Of a stretch of DNA of 64,000 nucleotides, positions 17,148 to 27,757 are shown piece after piece; within the stretch, counting starts at the first letter, position 1, and the number at the start of each line of letters is the position of its first letter. Source of the stretch: JASJBU01 sp963797085 (GTDB lineage Bacteria > Pseudomonadota > Gammaproteobacteria > Chromatiales > Chromatiaceae); NCBI GenBank assembly GCA_963797085.1, contig CAWCOA010000011.1, positions 413,786 to 477,785 of the forward strand, given 5' to 3'. The position numbers and the translations under genes are program-made. The notes under the pieces were generated by a model that made no database searches, was not told the DNA's origin, and saw only the letters and a program-made list of their open reading frames with translations.

Positions 17148-17800
17148 GGTCCCGGCTAAATAGGCCCAAAGGTCAGGCTCGGGTCTTTTGGATAACGTTT
17201 TCTCAACATCGAGTCAGGCGAATAAAAGCCCCCCAATCAATCGCGATTATTCGATTAATGGTGCCTGATCATTGATAACTCCCATTGACAATATTGCGGT
17301 TATTTCACGATTTTAAATGTGTTTTTTTAGCTGGCAGCGGAAGACTAGCGGTGTTGCACCCTTATTCGCTAGATCAGCTTTTTGAGAAAACATACAATCC
17401 GTTCCGTCTCTTCAAACCCAAGGATTTTGTGGATTGCAATACTTTTTTGATTATTTATCTCAGTAACACTGGCCAGTTCCCGATAGCCCTGCTCAATCGC
17501 CCATAACCCTCTTCGAAGTCAGTTATATAACTATATGATATATAATACAAAAATAATCATATAACGAAATCTGCGCAGAAATGAGCTGATACCTGTCCAT
17601 GGATTTCCATCTGGATTGGAGAACCTTGGTATTGCAGGCGTGTGGTTAACTGATAACTTTCCATGTTTGTCAGGATTCCCTGGACCTGAAACAAACGAAG
17701 CTTTTTCGCCTTTTTCTTGCTGTACTTCATCCACAGATGCCACACAGGCCCGACTGCTTTAGAATGCACAGCTTCCAAGAATCATAATAGGGGGAGCATC
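17148..17800. other. intergenic region before trpB
   Basis: About 650 bases, AT-rich (especially 17520-17570), without a supportable gene; a 73-codon frame at 17285-17506 has atypical composition and no ribosome site. The region should hold the terminator of the Pst-type operon and the trpB promoter, but no clear hexamer pair or T-tract hairpin was identified. Confidence 0.5.
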
Positions 17801-19009
17801 ATGAGCGATCATTATCTAAAAACACATCCGGACAAAAACGGCTGGTTCGGTGAATACGGCGGGGCCTTTCTACCCCCTGAACTGGAACAGCCATTCGCGG
17901 AAATCTCAGCGGCCTATGACCGGATCTCCCTCTCCGCCGATTTTCAGAATGAACTGAAATACATCCGCAAACATTTTCAGGGGCGCCCGACACCGGTTCA
18001 TTATCTGCGCAACCTTTCAGACTCCCTGGGTGGCGCCAGCATCTATCTGAAACGTGAAGACCTGAACCACACCGGCGCACATAAGCTCAACCACTGCATG
18101 GCCGAGGCGCTGCTTGCCAAGCACATGGGAAAGAAACGCCTGATTGCCGAGACCGGCGCAGGTCAGCATGGTGTCGCACTGGCCACCGCAGCCGCCTATT
18201 TCGGTATGGAGTGCGAAATCCACATGGGTGAAGTGGACATCGAGAAAGAGCACCCCAACGTGGTGCGCATGAAACTGCTGGGAGCGACAGTGGTGCCGGT
18301 GAGCTTTGGCGGCCGCACCCTCAAAGAGGCGGTTGACTCGGCCTTTATGTCCTATCTGAAAGACCCGGTAACGAGCATCTATGCCATTGGTTCAGTGGTT
18401 GGACCCCACCCTTTCCCAAAGATGGTGAGAGATTTTCAGCGTATCGTGGGCCAGGAGGCCCGTGTCCAGTTTGCCGAGATGACCAGCAGCGAACTGCCGG
18501 ATCATGTCGTCGCCTGCGTGGGCGGTGGCTCCAACGCCATGGGTATCTTCCAGGGTTTCATCGATGAGGAGGAGGTCAGCCTGCATGGTGTGGAACCTCT
18601 TGGCCGAGGCACCCGACTGGGTGAGCACTCCGCCACTATCACCTATGGCGCAGATGGGGAGATCCATGGCTTTCGCAGCCTGCTGCTGACCGATGACGAG
18701 GGTCAGCCTGCTCCGGTGCATTCCATCGCTTCAGGCCTGGACTACCCCGGTGTGGGCCCTGAGCATGCCTACCTGCACAAGATAGGCCGGGTACACTATT
18801 CAGCGGTCACCGATGAACAGACCCTGGATGCCTTCTACAAACTCTCCCGAATGGAGGGCATCATTCCGGCCTTGGAGAGCGCACATGCGGTGGCCCACGC
18901 CATGCGCATGGCCCCGGAACACCCGGGTGAGAGCATCCTGGTAAATCTATCTGGCCGTGGAGATAAGGATATCGACTATGTGGCGGAAAAATATGGCTAC
19001 AACGACTGA
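17801..19009 (+). CDS. trpB: divergent orphan tryptophan synthase beta chain
   Basis: The 402-residue protein follows GGGGGAG and the ATG at 17801. It has the TrpB landmarks: NGWFGEYGG at the N-terminus, HTGAHKL with the PLP lysine, ETGAGQHGVA with the catalytic Glu, the GGGSNAMG phosphate loop, and NLSGRGDKD. In place of the usual HKINN after the lysine it reads HKLNH, and the following helix departs from TrpB1 enzymes. No trpA or other trp gene is nearby. It may be a stand-alone TrpB-type enzyme that uses free indole or serine, or a second TrpB; the activity cannot be decided by reading. Confidence 0.8.
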   Translation: MSDHYLKTHPDKNGWFGEYGGAFLPPELEQPFAEISAAYDRISLSADFQNELKYIRKHFQGRPTPVHYLRNLSDSLGGASIYLKREDLNHTGAHKLNHCMAEALLAKHMGKKRLIAETGAGQHGVALATAAAYFGMECEIHMGEVDIEKEHPNVVRMKLLGATVVPVSFGGRTLKEAVDSAFMSYLKDPVTSIYAIGSVVGPHPFPKMVRDFQRIVGQEARVQFAEMTSSELPDHVVACVGGGSNAMGIFQGFIDEEEVSLHGVEPLGRGTRLGEHSATITYGADGEIHGFRSLLLTDDEGQPAPVHSIASGLDYPGVGPEHAYLHKIGRVHYSAVTDEQTLDAFYKLSRMEGIIPALESAHAVAHAMRMAPEHPGESILVNLSGRGDKDIDYVAEKYGYND

Positions 19010-19089
19010 GGTTTCAGGCAACGCAACAGAGTGATATCGGACCCTGGAACAAGGGTTGATGAGGCAAACGGATTTTACTTCCCTGCTCT

Positions 19090-19122
19090 ACCTGCCTCAC
19101 TGTTTTTATCAGTGAGGCAGGT
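19090..19122. terminator. hairpin between converging trpB and kinase genes
   Basis: A perfect stem of about 13 pairs, ACCTGCCTCACTG (19090-19102) against its complement (19110-19122), closes a loop TTTTTAT. It lies 80 bases after trpB and 75 bases before the end of the converging kinase gene, so it could end both transcripts. There is no flanking T-tract on either side. Confidence 0.55.
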
Positions 19123-19196
19123 CATTGCAGTGCAATTTCAGTGACCATCAGCTAGCTTGGCTGCAATTCATCTTGCCAGCTTAAGATTCTGCAGCT

Positions 19197-20741
19197 TCAG
19201 TAGTCCAATATCTCAAAGGGATCGAAAACCTTCTTCTCCACAGGCACTGGATTACGAATTCTGTTACGCAGCGCTTTGAAGCGGGGGTGGTTTCCATTGA
19301 TAGTCAGTCCACGCTTGACATAACGTTTAGCCTGCTTGATTTTATTCTCTATCAGGGCCTGTTCCGCCTTATCAATATACCAGCGGACTATCTGCCGAAT
19401 ACCTGCTTTGGCGGCCTTATTGTCCGGATCGAGCTGCTGGATCTGCCTGAAATAGTCATATGCGCTGTCCCCTCTTGGAAAGCTCAGGCGCAAGGAATCC
19501 ATCCTTTTATATGCCAGGCTGAGTAATTGATCGGTCTTGCTCAACTTGCGATTGATAGTCGGCTGAGTGGTTGGCTGCTTCTTGGCAATGTGAACCATGG
19601 ACTTTGATTGGACTTTTTTCATGGCAGGCTCTGGCTTCAGTACCTGCGGTCTGTTGGGTCCCGTTGCGGTTATCGCATGAGTGGACTGTTGCACCATTCC
19701 AGTGCGCTGCCAAACAGGCTTGTCTGTTTGGATATCAGTAAACAGTGATAAACCAATGGCGGAGAACAGCAACAGGCTCAAGTGAAGAACTCTGAACCAC
19801 AATCTTGGGGTCTTCCGCGAGATTTGCTCATCAGGACTTATCATCCCATCCACTGCAGGGGGTGGTTCATGCTGTTCACTCTTCGGCAGCTGGTGAACGT
19901 CTGTGCTGTTGAGATCCCGAATCGCCTTAGACAACTGGACGCCATTCTGATAACGACCCTCTGCATGTTTAGCCAAAAGCCGGTCGATGATGGGTTGATA
20001 CTGAGACAGGGTTTCCGGGAGCTGCGGAATCGGCTCCTTGTGGTGCGCCATGATGATGGCGGCAAAATTCTCACCCTGGAAGGGCCGCTCACCGGTCAGC
20101 ATCTCGAACAGAATGATACCCAGGCTGTACAGATCGCTCCGTCCATCGACTTCTCCCGCGAAACCTGCCTGCTCCGGACTCAGATAGGATGGACTACCCA
20201 GAATACCTCCTCCCTGGGTCAGATCCGCCTTGTCCTGAAGTAGTTTGGCGATCCCGAAATCGGTGATGATTGGATTATTGTCCCCCCGGAACAGGATATT
20301 CGACGGTTTCAGGTCACGGTGGACTATGCCCTGTTCATGCAGATAATCGAGACAATTGGCGATGCGTACGGCAACTTTCAATGCCAGCAGCGGTTTCATA
20401 CCCTTTTGAATTCTGTGCCTGAGATCGCCTCCCGGCAGATACTCCATGACAATGAAGTAGTTTCCATTGCACTCGCCGACATCATAGACCTCGACGGTAT
20501 TGGAGTGACTGAGGGCCGCCAGATAGCGTCCCTCATTCAAGAAACGCTCATGAAATCCTGGGGTATCGGGATTCTGCAGCAGTTTGACCGCGACGGGCCG
20601 TTGCAGCGATTCCTGCATGGCCAGATAGACCCTGGCCATGCCTCCCCGGCCTATCTCCTTGAGTATTTTCAGTCCGGGGATGTCCAGCTCTGGCATGGTC
20701 TGTTGGAGGTTTCTGCTTTCTCTCGCCTGACTATCGATCAT
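19197..20741 (-). CDS. membrane-anchored Ser/Thr protein kinase
   Basis: The 514-residue protein has an N-terminal Hanks-type kinase domain (about 20-285): glycine loop GRGGMARV (31-38), VAVK with Lys53, HRDLKPSN with catalytic Asp143, DFG with Asp161, and the SPSYLSPEQ activation segment. A single membrane helix (about 317-337, LLLFSAIGLSLF) follows, and the C-terminal part of about 180 residues contains helical repeats around DYFRQIQQLDPDNKAAKAG that resemble a degenerate TPR. The kinase should face the cytoplasm. It stands alone, convergent with trpB; no partner phosphatase is adjacent, although remnants of a PP2C/kinase gene lie at 47 kb. Confidence 0.88.
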   Translation of the reverse strand: MIDSQARESRNLQQTMPELDIPGLKILKEIGRGGMARVYLAMQESLQRPVAVKLLQNPDTPGFHERFLNEGRYLAALSHSNTVEVYDVGECNGNYFIVMEYLPGGDLRHRIQKGMKPLLALKVAVRIANCLDYLHEQGIVHRDLKPSNILFRGDNNPIITDFGIAKLLQDKADLTQGGGILGSPSYLSPEQAGFAGEVDGRSDLYSLGIILFEMLTGERPFQGENFAAIIMAHHKEPIPQLPETLSQYQPIIDRLLAKHAEGRYQNGVQLSKAIRDLNSTDVHQLPKSEQHEPPPAVDGMISPDEQISRKTPRLWFRVLHLSLLLFSAIGLSLFTDIQTDKPVWQRTGMVQQSTHAITATGPNRPQVLKPEPAMKKVQSKSMVHIAKKQPTTQPTINRKLSKTDQLLSLAYKRMDSLRLSFPRGDSAYDYFRQIQQLDPDNKAAKAGIRQIVRWYIDKAEQALIENKIKQAKRYVKRGLTINGNHPRFKALRNRIRNPVPVEKKVFDPFEILDY

Positions 20742-21176
20742 ACGAACATTAGCGTTCGGGCCAAGAAATCCTTGATTTCACCTAATCCATATACGCACAT
20801 CTTGGAATCGTCAAAACCAGTCCTTCAATCGCAGATCAGAATGGTTTCAAGGCCAGGCCCCTGACCCGCCTCTTTGACACTGAATGGCGGCGTTGCCTAC
20901 CTCACCCTGACCTGACAAGTCCAGTCAACGCCTGATCCAGTTGGATACTGTCATCTTCGGAAGATTCTAGAATTTAACCAATTGAGATTGAGGGTATAAT
21001 AGCTGCAGCTTTTACCCAACACCTGACTTGCCAATTTCACATTATCGTTACATCCATTTGCATATTTCCCTGACCTATGCTTATGTCTCTACTCTGAAAG
21101 TTAGTGAGCAATTTCCACCTGGGTAAGGTGCGGAACGACGCATTGAAACAAGCAAGATTGCAGGAGAGCAATCCCA
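20742..21176. other. intergenic region between divergent kinase and GGDEF/EAL genes
   Basis: About 435 bases between divergent genes. It must contain both promoters, but no unambiguous -35/-10 pair or repeat was seen. Confidence 0.4.
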
Positions 21177-23426
21177 TGGACAAGGACGAACAAATGGCGA
21201 CTAAACTGCAGCAATTGCGACACCGTGCCGAGCAGCAGGTGACTCCAGTAAACAAACAGGACATCGCTGGCATGTCTGCGGATGACATCGCAGTCCTGAT
21301 CCATGAGCTGGAAACCCATCAGATTGAATTAGAGATGCAGAACGACGAGCTGTTAAGGGCTCAGACATGCACTGCTCGAGGCGCGTGACCAATATACCGA
21401 ACTCTACGACTTCGCACCGGTTGGCTATGTCACGATGGACATGAAGGGATTCATCACGCAGTCCAATCTGACATTTGCGGAAATGCTGGGAATCCCCCGA
21501 TCACTCCTGGTCAACCAGCGCCTGTCCTCGTATGTTTTCGATGAAGATCAGGACACTTACTATCAATATCTTTTAAAACTCAATGACGCATGGGATAGGC
21601 AAAGTTGTGAGCTTCGCGTACGCAAACAACCAGGTGGTTCATTCTGGGTAAGGCTGGATGGTGTCTGCGTGGACAGCCCTGACCAGGATTGCCTGCGCAT
21701 TCGTTCTGTCTTGATCGACACCACAGAACAGAAGCAGAGGGATGAGCAGATACGCACCTTGTCGCAGGTCGTGGAGCAGTGCCCGGTATCGGTGATCATT
21801 ACCGATTCAAGCGGTATCATTGAATACGTCAACAGTACCTTCGAGGAGATCACGGGATATAGTTCGGTAGAAGTGAAGGGACAGCAATCCGTGTTTGTTA
21901 AACCCACAAATACTCCCGATGACCCTTACTCGGCAATATGGCAAGCTATCAGCAGCGGTATGTCATGGCAAGGCGAGTATCGGAACCAAAAAAAGAACGG
22001 TGAAATGTTCTGGGAGCACGCCAATATTTCTCCAGTGCTCAATCAAACCGGAAAGCTTTGCCACTTCGTAGCCATCAATGAGGATATTACGCTGCGCAAG
22101 CAGCAAGAGGAGCAAATTCTTCATCAGGCGAATTTCGATTCACTGACCGGATTATCCAACCGCTTTCTGGTGCTTGACCGGCTCTCGCAACTGATCAACG
22201 AGGCGGCCCGAAGCAAAGAGCAAGTTGCCGTGCTGTTCCTGGATCTGGACGACTTCAAAAAGATCAACGACACAATGGGTCACGAGACCGGCGACAAACT
22301 TCTGATCGAGGCAGCCATGCGACTACGCAGTGGAGTGCGTGGTGGCGATACGATAGGACGCCTTGGGGGGGATGAGTTTATCGTCATACTCAGCGGGCTT
22401 ACTGATGCGGCCGATGCCTCGCCCGTGGCGGAAAACCTACTCAGCCGCTTCAGGGAGACATTCAATGTCGATGGCCGTGAGTTGGTGATCACCACCAGCA
22501 TCGGCATTGCCGCTTACCCGGATGATGGCCGCAGTTCATCGGAGCTGCTGCGTAATGCCGACTCGGCCATGTATCACTCCAAGGAACAGGGTCGCAATAC
22601 CTATTCCTTCTTTACCGAGGCAATGAATCAGGAGGTCTCCCGGCGTCTTCTCCTGGAAGAGCAGATGCATGGTGCACTGGAGCGTGGCGAATTCCGGATC
22701 TGCTTCCAGCCCCAGGTAAACAACGACAACAATCGAGCTGTCGGCTTCGAAGCGCTGCTGCGATGGCACAATCCGGCCTTGGGTAATGTGTCGCCCATGG
22801 AGTTTATTCCTATCGCCGAACAAACCGGACATATCGTAGCCATCGGCAAGTATGTTTTGACCCAGTCACTCGACAGGCTGGCGGCTTGGCAACATAATCA
22901 TAAGCAACCGTTCACCATGGCCATCAACCTCTCGCCACGCCAATTCCGAGATCCCAACCTGGTGGCATTCATTGATACAACCATAAAACAAGCCGGGATC
23001 AGCAGCGAGTCGTTGGTGATGGAGATCACCGAAGGAGTCTTGATGAGCGGTCATGCCTATATCGATGATGCCCTGACCGCCCTGAGTGAACTGAACGTTG
23101 GTATTGCCATGGATGATTTTGGCACCGGTTATTCGTCCTTGAACTACCTGCGTAACTATCCATTCGATACCCTGAAGATTGACCGCAGCTTTTTGCACAA
23201 CATCACTGTCAATAAGGCTGACCAGAAACTGGTCAATGCGGCCATCGCCATGGCCCACAGCCTGGGATTAAAAGTAGTCGCCGAGGGTGTAGAGACAATA
23301 GAGCAACAGGCGCTTCTTGCATCGCAGGGCTGTGACTTTTCTCAAGGTTACCTTTTCAGCAAACCGATATCTCCAGAGGAAATATCTGAGATGCTAAAAT
23401 CCGCAGAGGCTTCAACTCTGAGTTGA
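21177..23426 (+). CDS. PAS-PAS-GGDEF-EAL c-di-GMP enzyme, frameshifted
   Basis: A ribosome site GGAG precedes the ATG at 21177. The first frame encodes a coiled-coil lead-in (ELETHQIELEMQNDELL), then a one-base gain at about 21366-21371 moves the frame; the continuing frame reads ALLEARDQYTELYDFAPVGY and runs to 23426. Two PAS domains precede a GGDEF domain (FDSLTGLSNR, RLGGDEF with an RGGD inhibitory site five residues earlier) and an EAL domain (FEALLRW, EITEGVLM, DDFGTGYSS, KIDRSFL, EGVET). Both catalytic signatures look intact, so the protein may make and degrade c-di-GMP under control of the PAS sensors. The frameshift would remove the protein if real. Confidence 0.85.
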
Positions 23427-23615
23427 GGTCATTTCAGCTGCAGCATAGAATACACGACAATAGAAACTCTGCGGCTGACGGCAATCAGTTGTTTATCCCT
23501 TCAATCATGAGTAAACCGATCTGACAAAGCGATTCATCAAATTGTCATATAAGATTTGGGTACCCTTGATTGTTTAGATAAACTAACGACTCCAAAATAC
23601 GACAAACTCGCTTGC

Positions 23616-24596
23616 ATGCTCGACCGCAAACTCTCCGTTGCACCCATGTTGGACTGGACCGACCGGCATTTTCGTTTTTTTATCCGCCTGATCAGCAAAC
23701 ACAGTCTGCTTTATACCGAGATGATCACCACCGGCGCTCTGCTGCATGGGAATAATGAACGCTTCTTGAGATATGACCAGAGTGAGCATCCGGTTGCCAT
23801 CCAGCTCGGCGGGAGTGAACCTAAGGAACTTGCGGAATGCGCGCAGCTGGCAGAACAGGCAGGTTATGATGAGGTAAACCTGAATGTGGGCTGCCCCTCA
23901 GACCGGGTGCAGAATGGCCGCTTCGGCGCCTGCCTGATGGCGGAGCCCGCACTGGTGGCGGATTGTGTCAGGGCAATGAAAGAGGCAGTCGCCATCCCGG
24001 TCACAGTGAAGACCCGTATCGGTATCGACGACAATGACAGCTATACAGCACTCTGCCGTTTCATCGAAATGCAGATAGATACAGGCTGCGATCACTTCAT
24101 CATCCATGCCCGCAAAGCCTGGCTGAGTGGCCTCAGCCCGAAACAGAACCGGGAGGTCCCACCTCTGCGCTACGATTTGGTTGAGCAGCTAAAACGAGAT
24201 TATCCAGAGAAAGGCTTCACACTTAATGGAGGAGTAAAGAGCCTTGCCGAGGCACTGTCACACTTGCAGCAATTGGATGGGGTAATGATCGGGCGTGAGG
24301 CCTACAACAATCCCTGGATATTGGCGGAGGCTGACCAGTTGATCTTCGACGATCAACATCCCATACCCACCCGACATCAGGTGCTCGAAGGGTACCTGCC
24401 ATTCATCGAAAGGGAGCTACAAAAGGGTATCGCCCTCAATCACATCACCCGTCACATCCTGGGCCTCTTTCATGGCTGCCCCGGAGCAAGGAACTGGCGG
24501 CGTCTGATCAGCGAAGAGGCACACAAGCCGGGAAGCGGCCCTGAACTCATCGAACAAGCCGCCGGCTATGTCAATTCTTCCCAAATACGGTCTTGA
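23616..24596 (+). CDS. dusA: tRNA-dihydrouridine synthase A
   Basis: DusA reduces uridine at positions 20/20a of the tRNA D-loop using FMN and NADPH. The start at 23616 (MLDRKLSVAPMLDWTDRHFR, 326 residues) gives the usual N-terminus with the FMN loop APMLDWTD; an upstream in-frame ATG at 23556 would add 20 residues. The catalytic Cys lies in NLNVGCPSDRVQNGRFG, followed by VKTRIGID, HARKAWLSGLSPKQNRE and NGGVKS. All are standard for DusA. It is a single gene with a 190-base gap upstream. Confidence 0.93.
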   Translation: MLDRKLSVAPMLDWTDRHFRFFIRLISKHSLLYTEMITTGALLHGNNERFLRYDQSEHPVAIQLGGSEPKELAECAQLAEQAGYDEVNLNVGCPSDRVQNGRFGACLMAEPALVADCVRAMKEAVAIPVTVKTRIGIDDNDSYTALCRFIEMQIDTGCDHFIIHARKAWLSGLSPKQNREVPPLRYDLVEQLKRDYPEKGFTLNGGVKSLAEALSHLQQLDGVMIGREAYNNPWILAEADQLIFDDQHPIPTRHQVLEGYLPFIERELQKGIALNHITRHILGLFHGCPGARNWRRLISEEAHKPGSGPELIEQAAGYVNSSQIRS

Positions 24597-24919
24597 GCAT
24601 AATTTGCCGTCAAACAGTTATCTGGAAAGTGTTGATTCACAACAGACATCCTGCGTCTTAAGCTAATTTACCACCCGCCCTTCGGTCCAACATTTCCCCA
24701 CATAATCTATATAAATAGACCTGTAAGAGGGATGGCAAGTTATCGTGTTACTTTGCGCCAATTTTAGCTTTACTTATTGTTTTTTTATCAAAGAATTATT
24801 GATCTATATGTCACTAAAGAAGCGCTCCATGCCATAGTTCATGATCAGTGTATTGCTCATTTCTAAATACAAAAGGCAATTTGCACATTTCTTGCGCATT
24901 TTTCGAGGATAATAAGATC
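24597..24919. other. intergenic region before the baeSR-like operon
   Basis: About 320 bases, AT-rich (24700-24900), with no gene. It should carry the promoter of the two-component operon. No operator or terminator could be assigned with confidence. Confidence 0.4.
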
Positions 24920-26362
24920 ATGCGCATCTCCATCACCTTCAAGGTCTTTGCCACCCTGCTGATCGCGAGTTCCATTGTCGTCGCGGGCATGTATCTGTTC
25001 ATGCAGTGGTCTTTTCAGCAGGGATTCATCCACTTCGTGGAGGCCCGCAAGCAGCAGCATATTGAATCCCTCTCTCAGCGACTCGCGGAGGAGTATCAGG
25101 ATGCTCAGGGTTGGGAGCATTTTCGAGACAACAGACGACACTGGATACGCTTGCTGCGAGAACGACCGCTAAGGCACCCCGCAAACCCGTCAACCGATAT
25201 CGAGGAAATGGATGATCCACCGCCAGTTGGTCGGCAAGCAATACCGCCGCAGACTCGCCAGCATGCCCCCCGACCACCAAGATTGCCTCGCATGGCGTTG
25301 CTCGATGCAGATCACTCCGTGATCGTCGGCCGCCTGCGTGATACGAATGGGCTCGAACTGCACCCTATCATACTGAATGATGAAACCATTGGTTATCTGG
25401 GGATGACACCCGGTCCGCTGGCAAAGGAGCTTGCCGAGATCCGTTTTGAACAACAGCATACACAATCTCTGGTCTACATTGCATTGGGCATGCTGTTGCT
25501 GTCCGTGGTGATGGGGCTTCCGCTGGCTTACACCCTGGTGCGGCCTTTGCGCCGCATCGCCGATGCCTCCAAACAGCTCGCCTTGGGTTTTTACGCGACC
25601 AGGCTGCCGGTGACCTCGAGCGACGAGATCGGTCAGCTTGCCCAGGATATCAATGACCTTGCTCAGGCATTGCAGAAGACCGAGCAGTCGCGACGCCAGT
25701 GGGTGGCGGATATCTCCCACGAATTGCGCACCCCGCTCTCGGTATTGCGGGGTGAGGTGGAAGCTTTGCAGGATGACATGAGACCGCTGTCGAAAGAGGC
25801 GCTCGATTCGCTGCATGGGGAGATCATGCAACTCGGCCGTCTCGTGGATGAACTCTATCAGCTTTCTCTATCCGACGTGGGCGCCCTTAGTTACCACAAG
25901 GAGAGTATCGATGCGGCAACCCTGCTCGAAGAAGACATGGGTTCATTGGAGAGCGATTTCAGACGAAAAGAGATCAGCCTGGAAATGCAAAATCGACTGT
26001 CTGCGGTTATCTTCGTGCATGCGGATGCGGAGCGGCTCTCACAGCTCTTTCGCAACCTGTTGATGAACAGCCTCAACTATACCGACCCGGGTGGACGTGT
26101 CGAGGTGGGTATCGATGTGAATGAAGGTATGCTGATTTTCGATTTTCAGGATACGGAGCCTGGCGTGCCGGAAGATGCCCTGCCGCAATTGTTCGAGCGT
26201 CTCTATCGAGTGGACCGTTCCCGCAGTCGCGCCACCGGGGGTGCGGGGCTCGGTCTGGCGATCTGCCGCAACATCGTCGAGGCTCATGAAGGCCGAATCA
26301 GCGCGCACCACTCCCCACTGGGGGGACTTAGGATTCTAGTGGAGTTGCCGGTTGCACCATGA
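24920..26362 (+). CDS. baeS: BaeS-like envelope sensor kinase
   Basis: The ATG at 24920 follows GAGG and gives 480 residues. A membrane helix (about 8-30) leads to a periplasmic region of about 140 residues rich in Arg, His and Pro (RQHAPRPPRLPR), a second helix (about 180-202), a HAMP domain (LVRPLRRIADASKQLALG), HisKA ADISHELRTPLS with His267, and the ATPase motifs NLLMNSLNY, DTEPGVPED and TGGAGLGLAICR. The order kinase-then-regulator and the downstream Spy-like and MacAB-like genes fit an envelope-stress system of the Bae/Cpx type. The symbol is by resemblance, and the inducing signal is unknown. Confidence 0.8.
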   Translation: MRISITFKVFATLLIASSIVVAGMYLFMQWSFQQGFIHFVEARKQQHIESLSQRLAEEYQDAQGWEHFRDNRRHWIRLLRERPLRHPANPSTDIEEMDDPPPVGRQAIPPQTRQHAPRPPRLPRMALLDADHSVIVGRLRDTNGLELHPIILNDETIGYLGMTPGPLAKELAEIRFEQQHTQSLVYIALGMLLLSVVMGLPLAYTLVRPLRRIADASKQLALGFYATRLPVTSSDEIGQLAQDINDLAQALQKTEQSRRQWVADISHELRTPLSVLRGEVEALQDDMRPLSKEALDSLHGEIMQLGRLVDELYQLSLSDVGALSYHKESIDAATLLEEDMGSLESDFRRKEISLEMQNRLSAVIFVHADAERLSQLFRNLLMNSLNYTDPGGRVEVGIDVNEGMLIFDFQDTEPGVPEDALPQLFERLYRVDRSRSRATGGAGLGLAICRNIVEAHEGRISAHHSPLGGLRILVELPVAP

Positions 26363-27060
26363 ACATGCGAGTCAACAGTCAACATATCCTGATCGTCGAA
26401 GATGAAGCCAAGCTGGCGCGACTGCTGGAAGATTATTTGGCGCATGCCGGTTTCCGTACGACCTGGCTGAACAATGGAGCGGAGGTCATCAACTGGGTGA
26501 AGGCGCATGGTATGGATCTGATGCTCCTGGACCTGATGCTGCCCGGCATGAACGGCATCGATATCTGTCGTGAAGTACGCGGCTTCAGCCAGGTGCCGAT
26601 CATCATGGTGACCGCACGTGTCGAGGAAGTGGACCGCCTGCTCGGTCTAGAGCTGGGCGCGGACGATTATATCTGCAAACCCTTCAGTCCCCGGGAGGTG
26701 GTTGCAAGGGTCAAGACCGTGTTGAGGCGGACCCAGCCGCAAGAGGCACCTATGCTCATGGGTTTGTTGACCCTGGATCGCTCCGGTTACCGAGTCAGGG
26801 CCGGGGAGCGGGAGGTGCAGTTGACGACGGTGGAGTTTCAACTATTGGATGCGTTGTATCGCGAGCCGGGCCGGATCTTCTCCCGCAGCCAACTGATCGA
26901 CCGCATCTATGACGATCATCGCATCGTTTCCGATCGCACAGTCGACAGTCACATCAAGAAACTGAGAAAAAAACTGCTCGAACTGCTGCCGGAGCAGGAG
27001 CTGATCCATTCGGTCTATGGGGCCGGCTACCGTTACGAGCCGAGCAGAACGGCTCCTTGA
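26359..27060 (+). CDS. baeR: OmpR-family response regulator (BaeR-like)
   Basis: The 233-residue regulator overlaps the kinase gene by four bases (ATGA), showing translational coupling. The receiver domain has the acidic pair in VEDEAK and phospho-acceptor Asp58 (LLDLMLPG), the Thr in VTAR and the Lys in CKPFSP. The C-terminal winged helix shows LTTVEFQLLDALYREPGRIFSR and RTVDSHIKKLRKKL, the usual DNA-recognition helix region. It should activate the genes that follow, which include a Spy-like chaperone and a MacAB-like pump, and probably its own operon; no operator was assigned. Confidence 0.85.
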   Translation: MNMRVNSQHILIVEDEAKLARLLEDYLAHAGFRTTWLNNGAEVINWVKAHGMDLMLLDLMLPGMNGIDICREVRGFSQVPIIMVTARVEEVDRLLGLELGADDYICKPFSPREVVARVKTVLRRTQPQEAPMLMGLLTLDRSGYRVRAGEREVQLTTVEFQLLDALYREPGRIFSRSQLIDRIYDDHRIVSDRTVDSHIKKLRKKLLELLPEQELIHSVYGAGYRYEPSRTAP

Positions 27061-27199
27061 TATTCACTTCCTTATTCTTTTCACTTTTGCTGCAAAATTC
27101 CTCCTCGTTTTCTTCTTAGTCTATAGGCATCGGAGCCAAGACAGCGGGCCGATAAAGAGCAGGATTCCTGCTCCCGGCCTGAACAGCGAGGGGAGAACC

Positions 27200-27757
27200 A
27201 TGAAGAAATCAACCAAACGTATTGCCGTTGTGATCCTCGGTCTGATGACCGCGGTCTCGAGCAGTCTGGTCGTCACCAACAGCTATGCCGGCCGTGTCAT
27301 CGTGATCGACAAGCCACAGAAGCATCATCGAGTGGATCCAGTACACAAAGGCAAGGTTGTGGTGGCGCCACGCAATCGGCATTTTCGCGGCGTCAGGGTC
27401 GTCCGTCCCCATGGCAGGCCGTTTCATGGTTATGGACACTTCTATACCGATCATGATGCATTCAAATATCTAGCCTTCACTGCCATCACCTTGAAGGTCC
27501 TGGACAACCTCAACGAGGAGCAACAGCGTTTGCATGAAGCGGCGCAGGTCCGGGCTACCGAGGCGGACGTGGGCGAGACCATTGTCTGGAACGAAGGGGG
27601 TGCAACCGGTTCCGTAACAACCACCAAGACCGGCACCAGCACCTCTGGCCGTCAATGCCGCGAATTTCAACAAACGGTGACCATCGGTGGAAAAAAGGAA
27701 CAAACCTACGGCACCGCCTGCCTGCAGTCGGATGGGTCTTGGGAAGTGATGCAATGA
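27200..27757 (+). CDS. secreted surface-antigen-like protein
   Basis: GGGGAG precedes the ATG at 27200. The 185-residue product has a Sec signal peptide (about 8-30, ending NSYAG), a middle section rich in His, Arg and Val, and a C-terminal segment CREFQQTVTIGGKKEQTYGT followed by ACLQSDGSW that matches the end of 17 kDa surface-antigen-like proteins. The two cysteines in that segment could form a disulfide. The function of the family is unclear; the position behind baeSR suggests an envelope-stress product. Confidence 0.7.
   Translation: MKKSTKRIAVVILGLMTAVSSSLVVTNSYAGRVIVIDKPQKHHRVDPVHKGKVVVAPRNRHFRGVRVVRPHGRPFHGYGHFYTDHDAFKYLAFTAITLKVLDNLNEEQQRLHEAAQVRATEADVGETIVWNEGGATGSVTTTKTGTSTSGRQCREFQQTVTIGGKKEQTYGTACLQSDGSWEVMQ

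Noticed and set aside
17285..17316. A possible sigma-70 promoter (TTGACA at 17285) before trpB
   Set aside because: No acceptable -10 element is found at 16-18 bases, and it is about 500 bases from the gene.
17285..17506. A 73-codon open frame between pstB and trpB
   Set aside because: Codon use and composition are unlike those of neighbouring genes, and no ribosome site or domain was seen.
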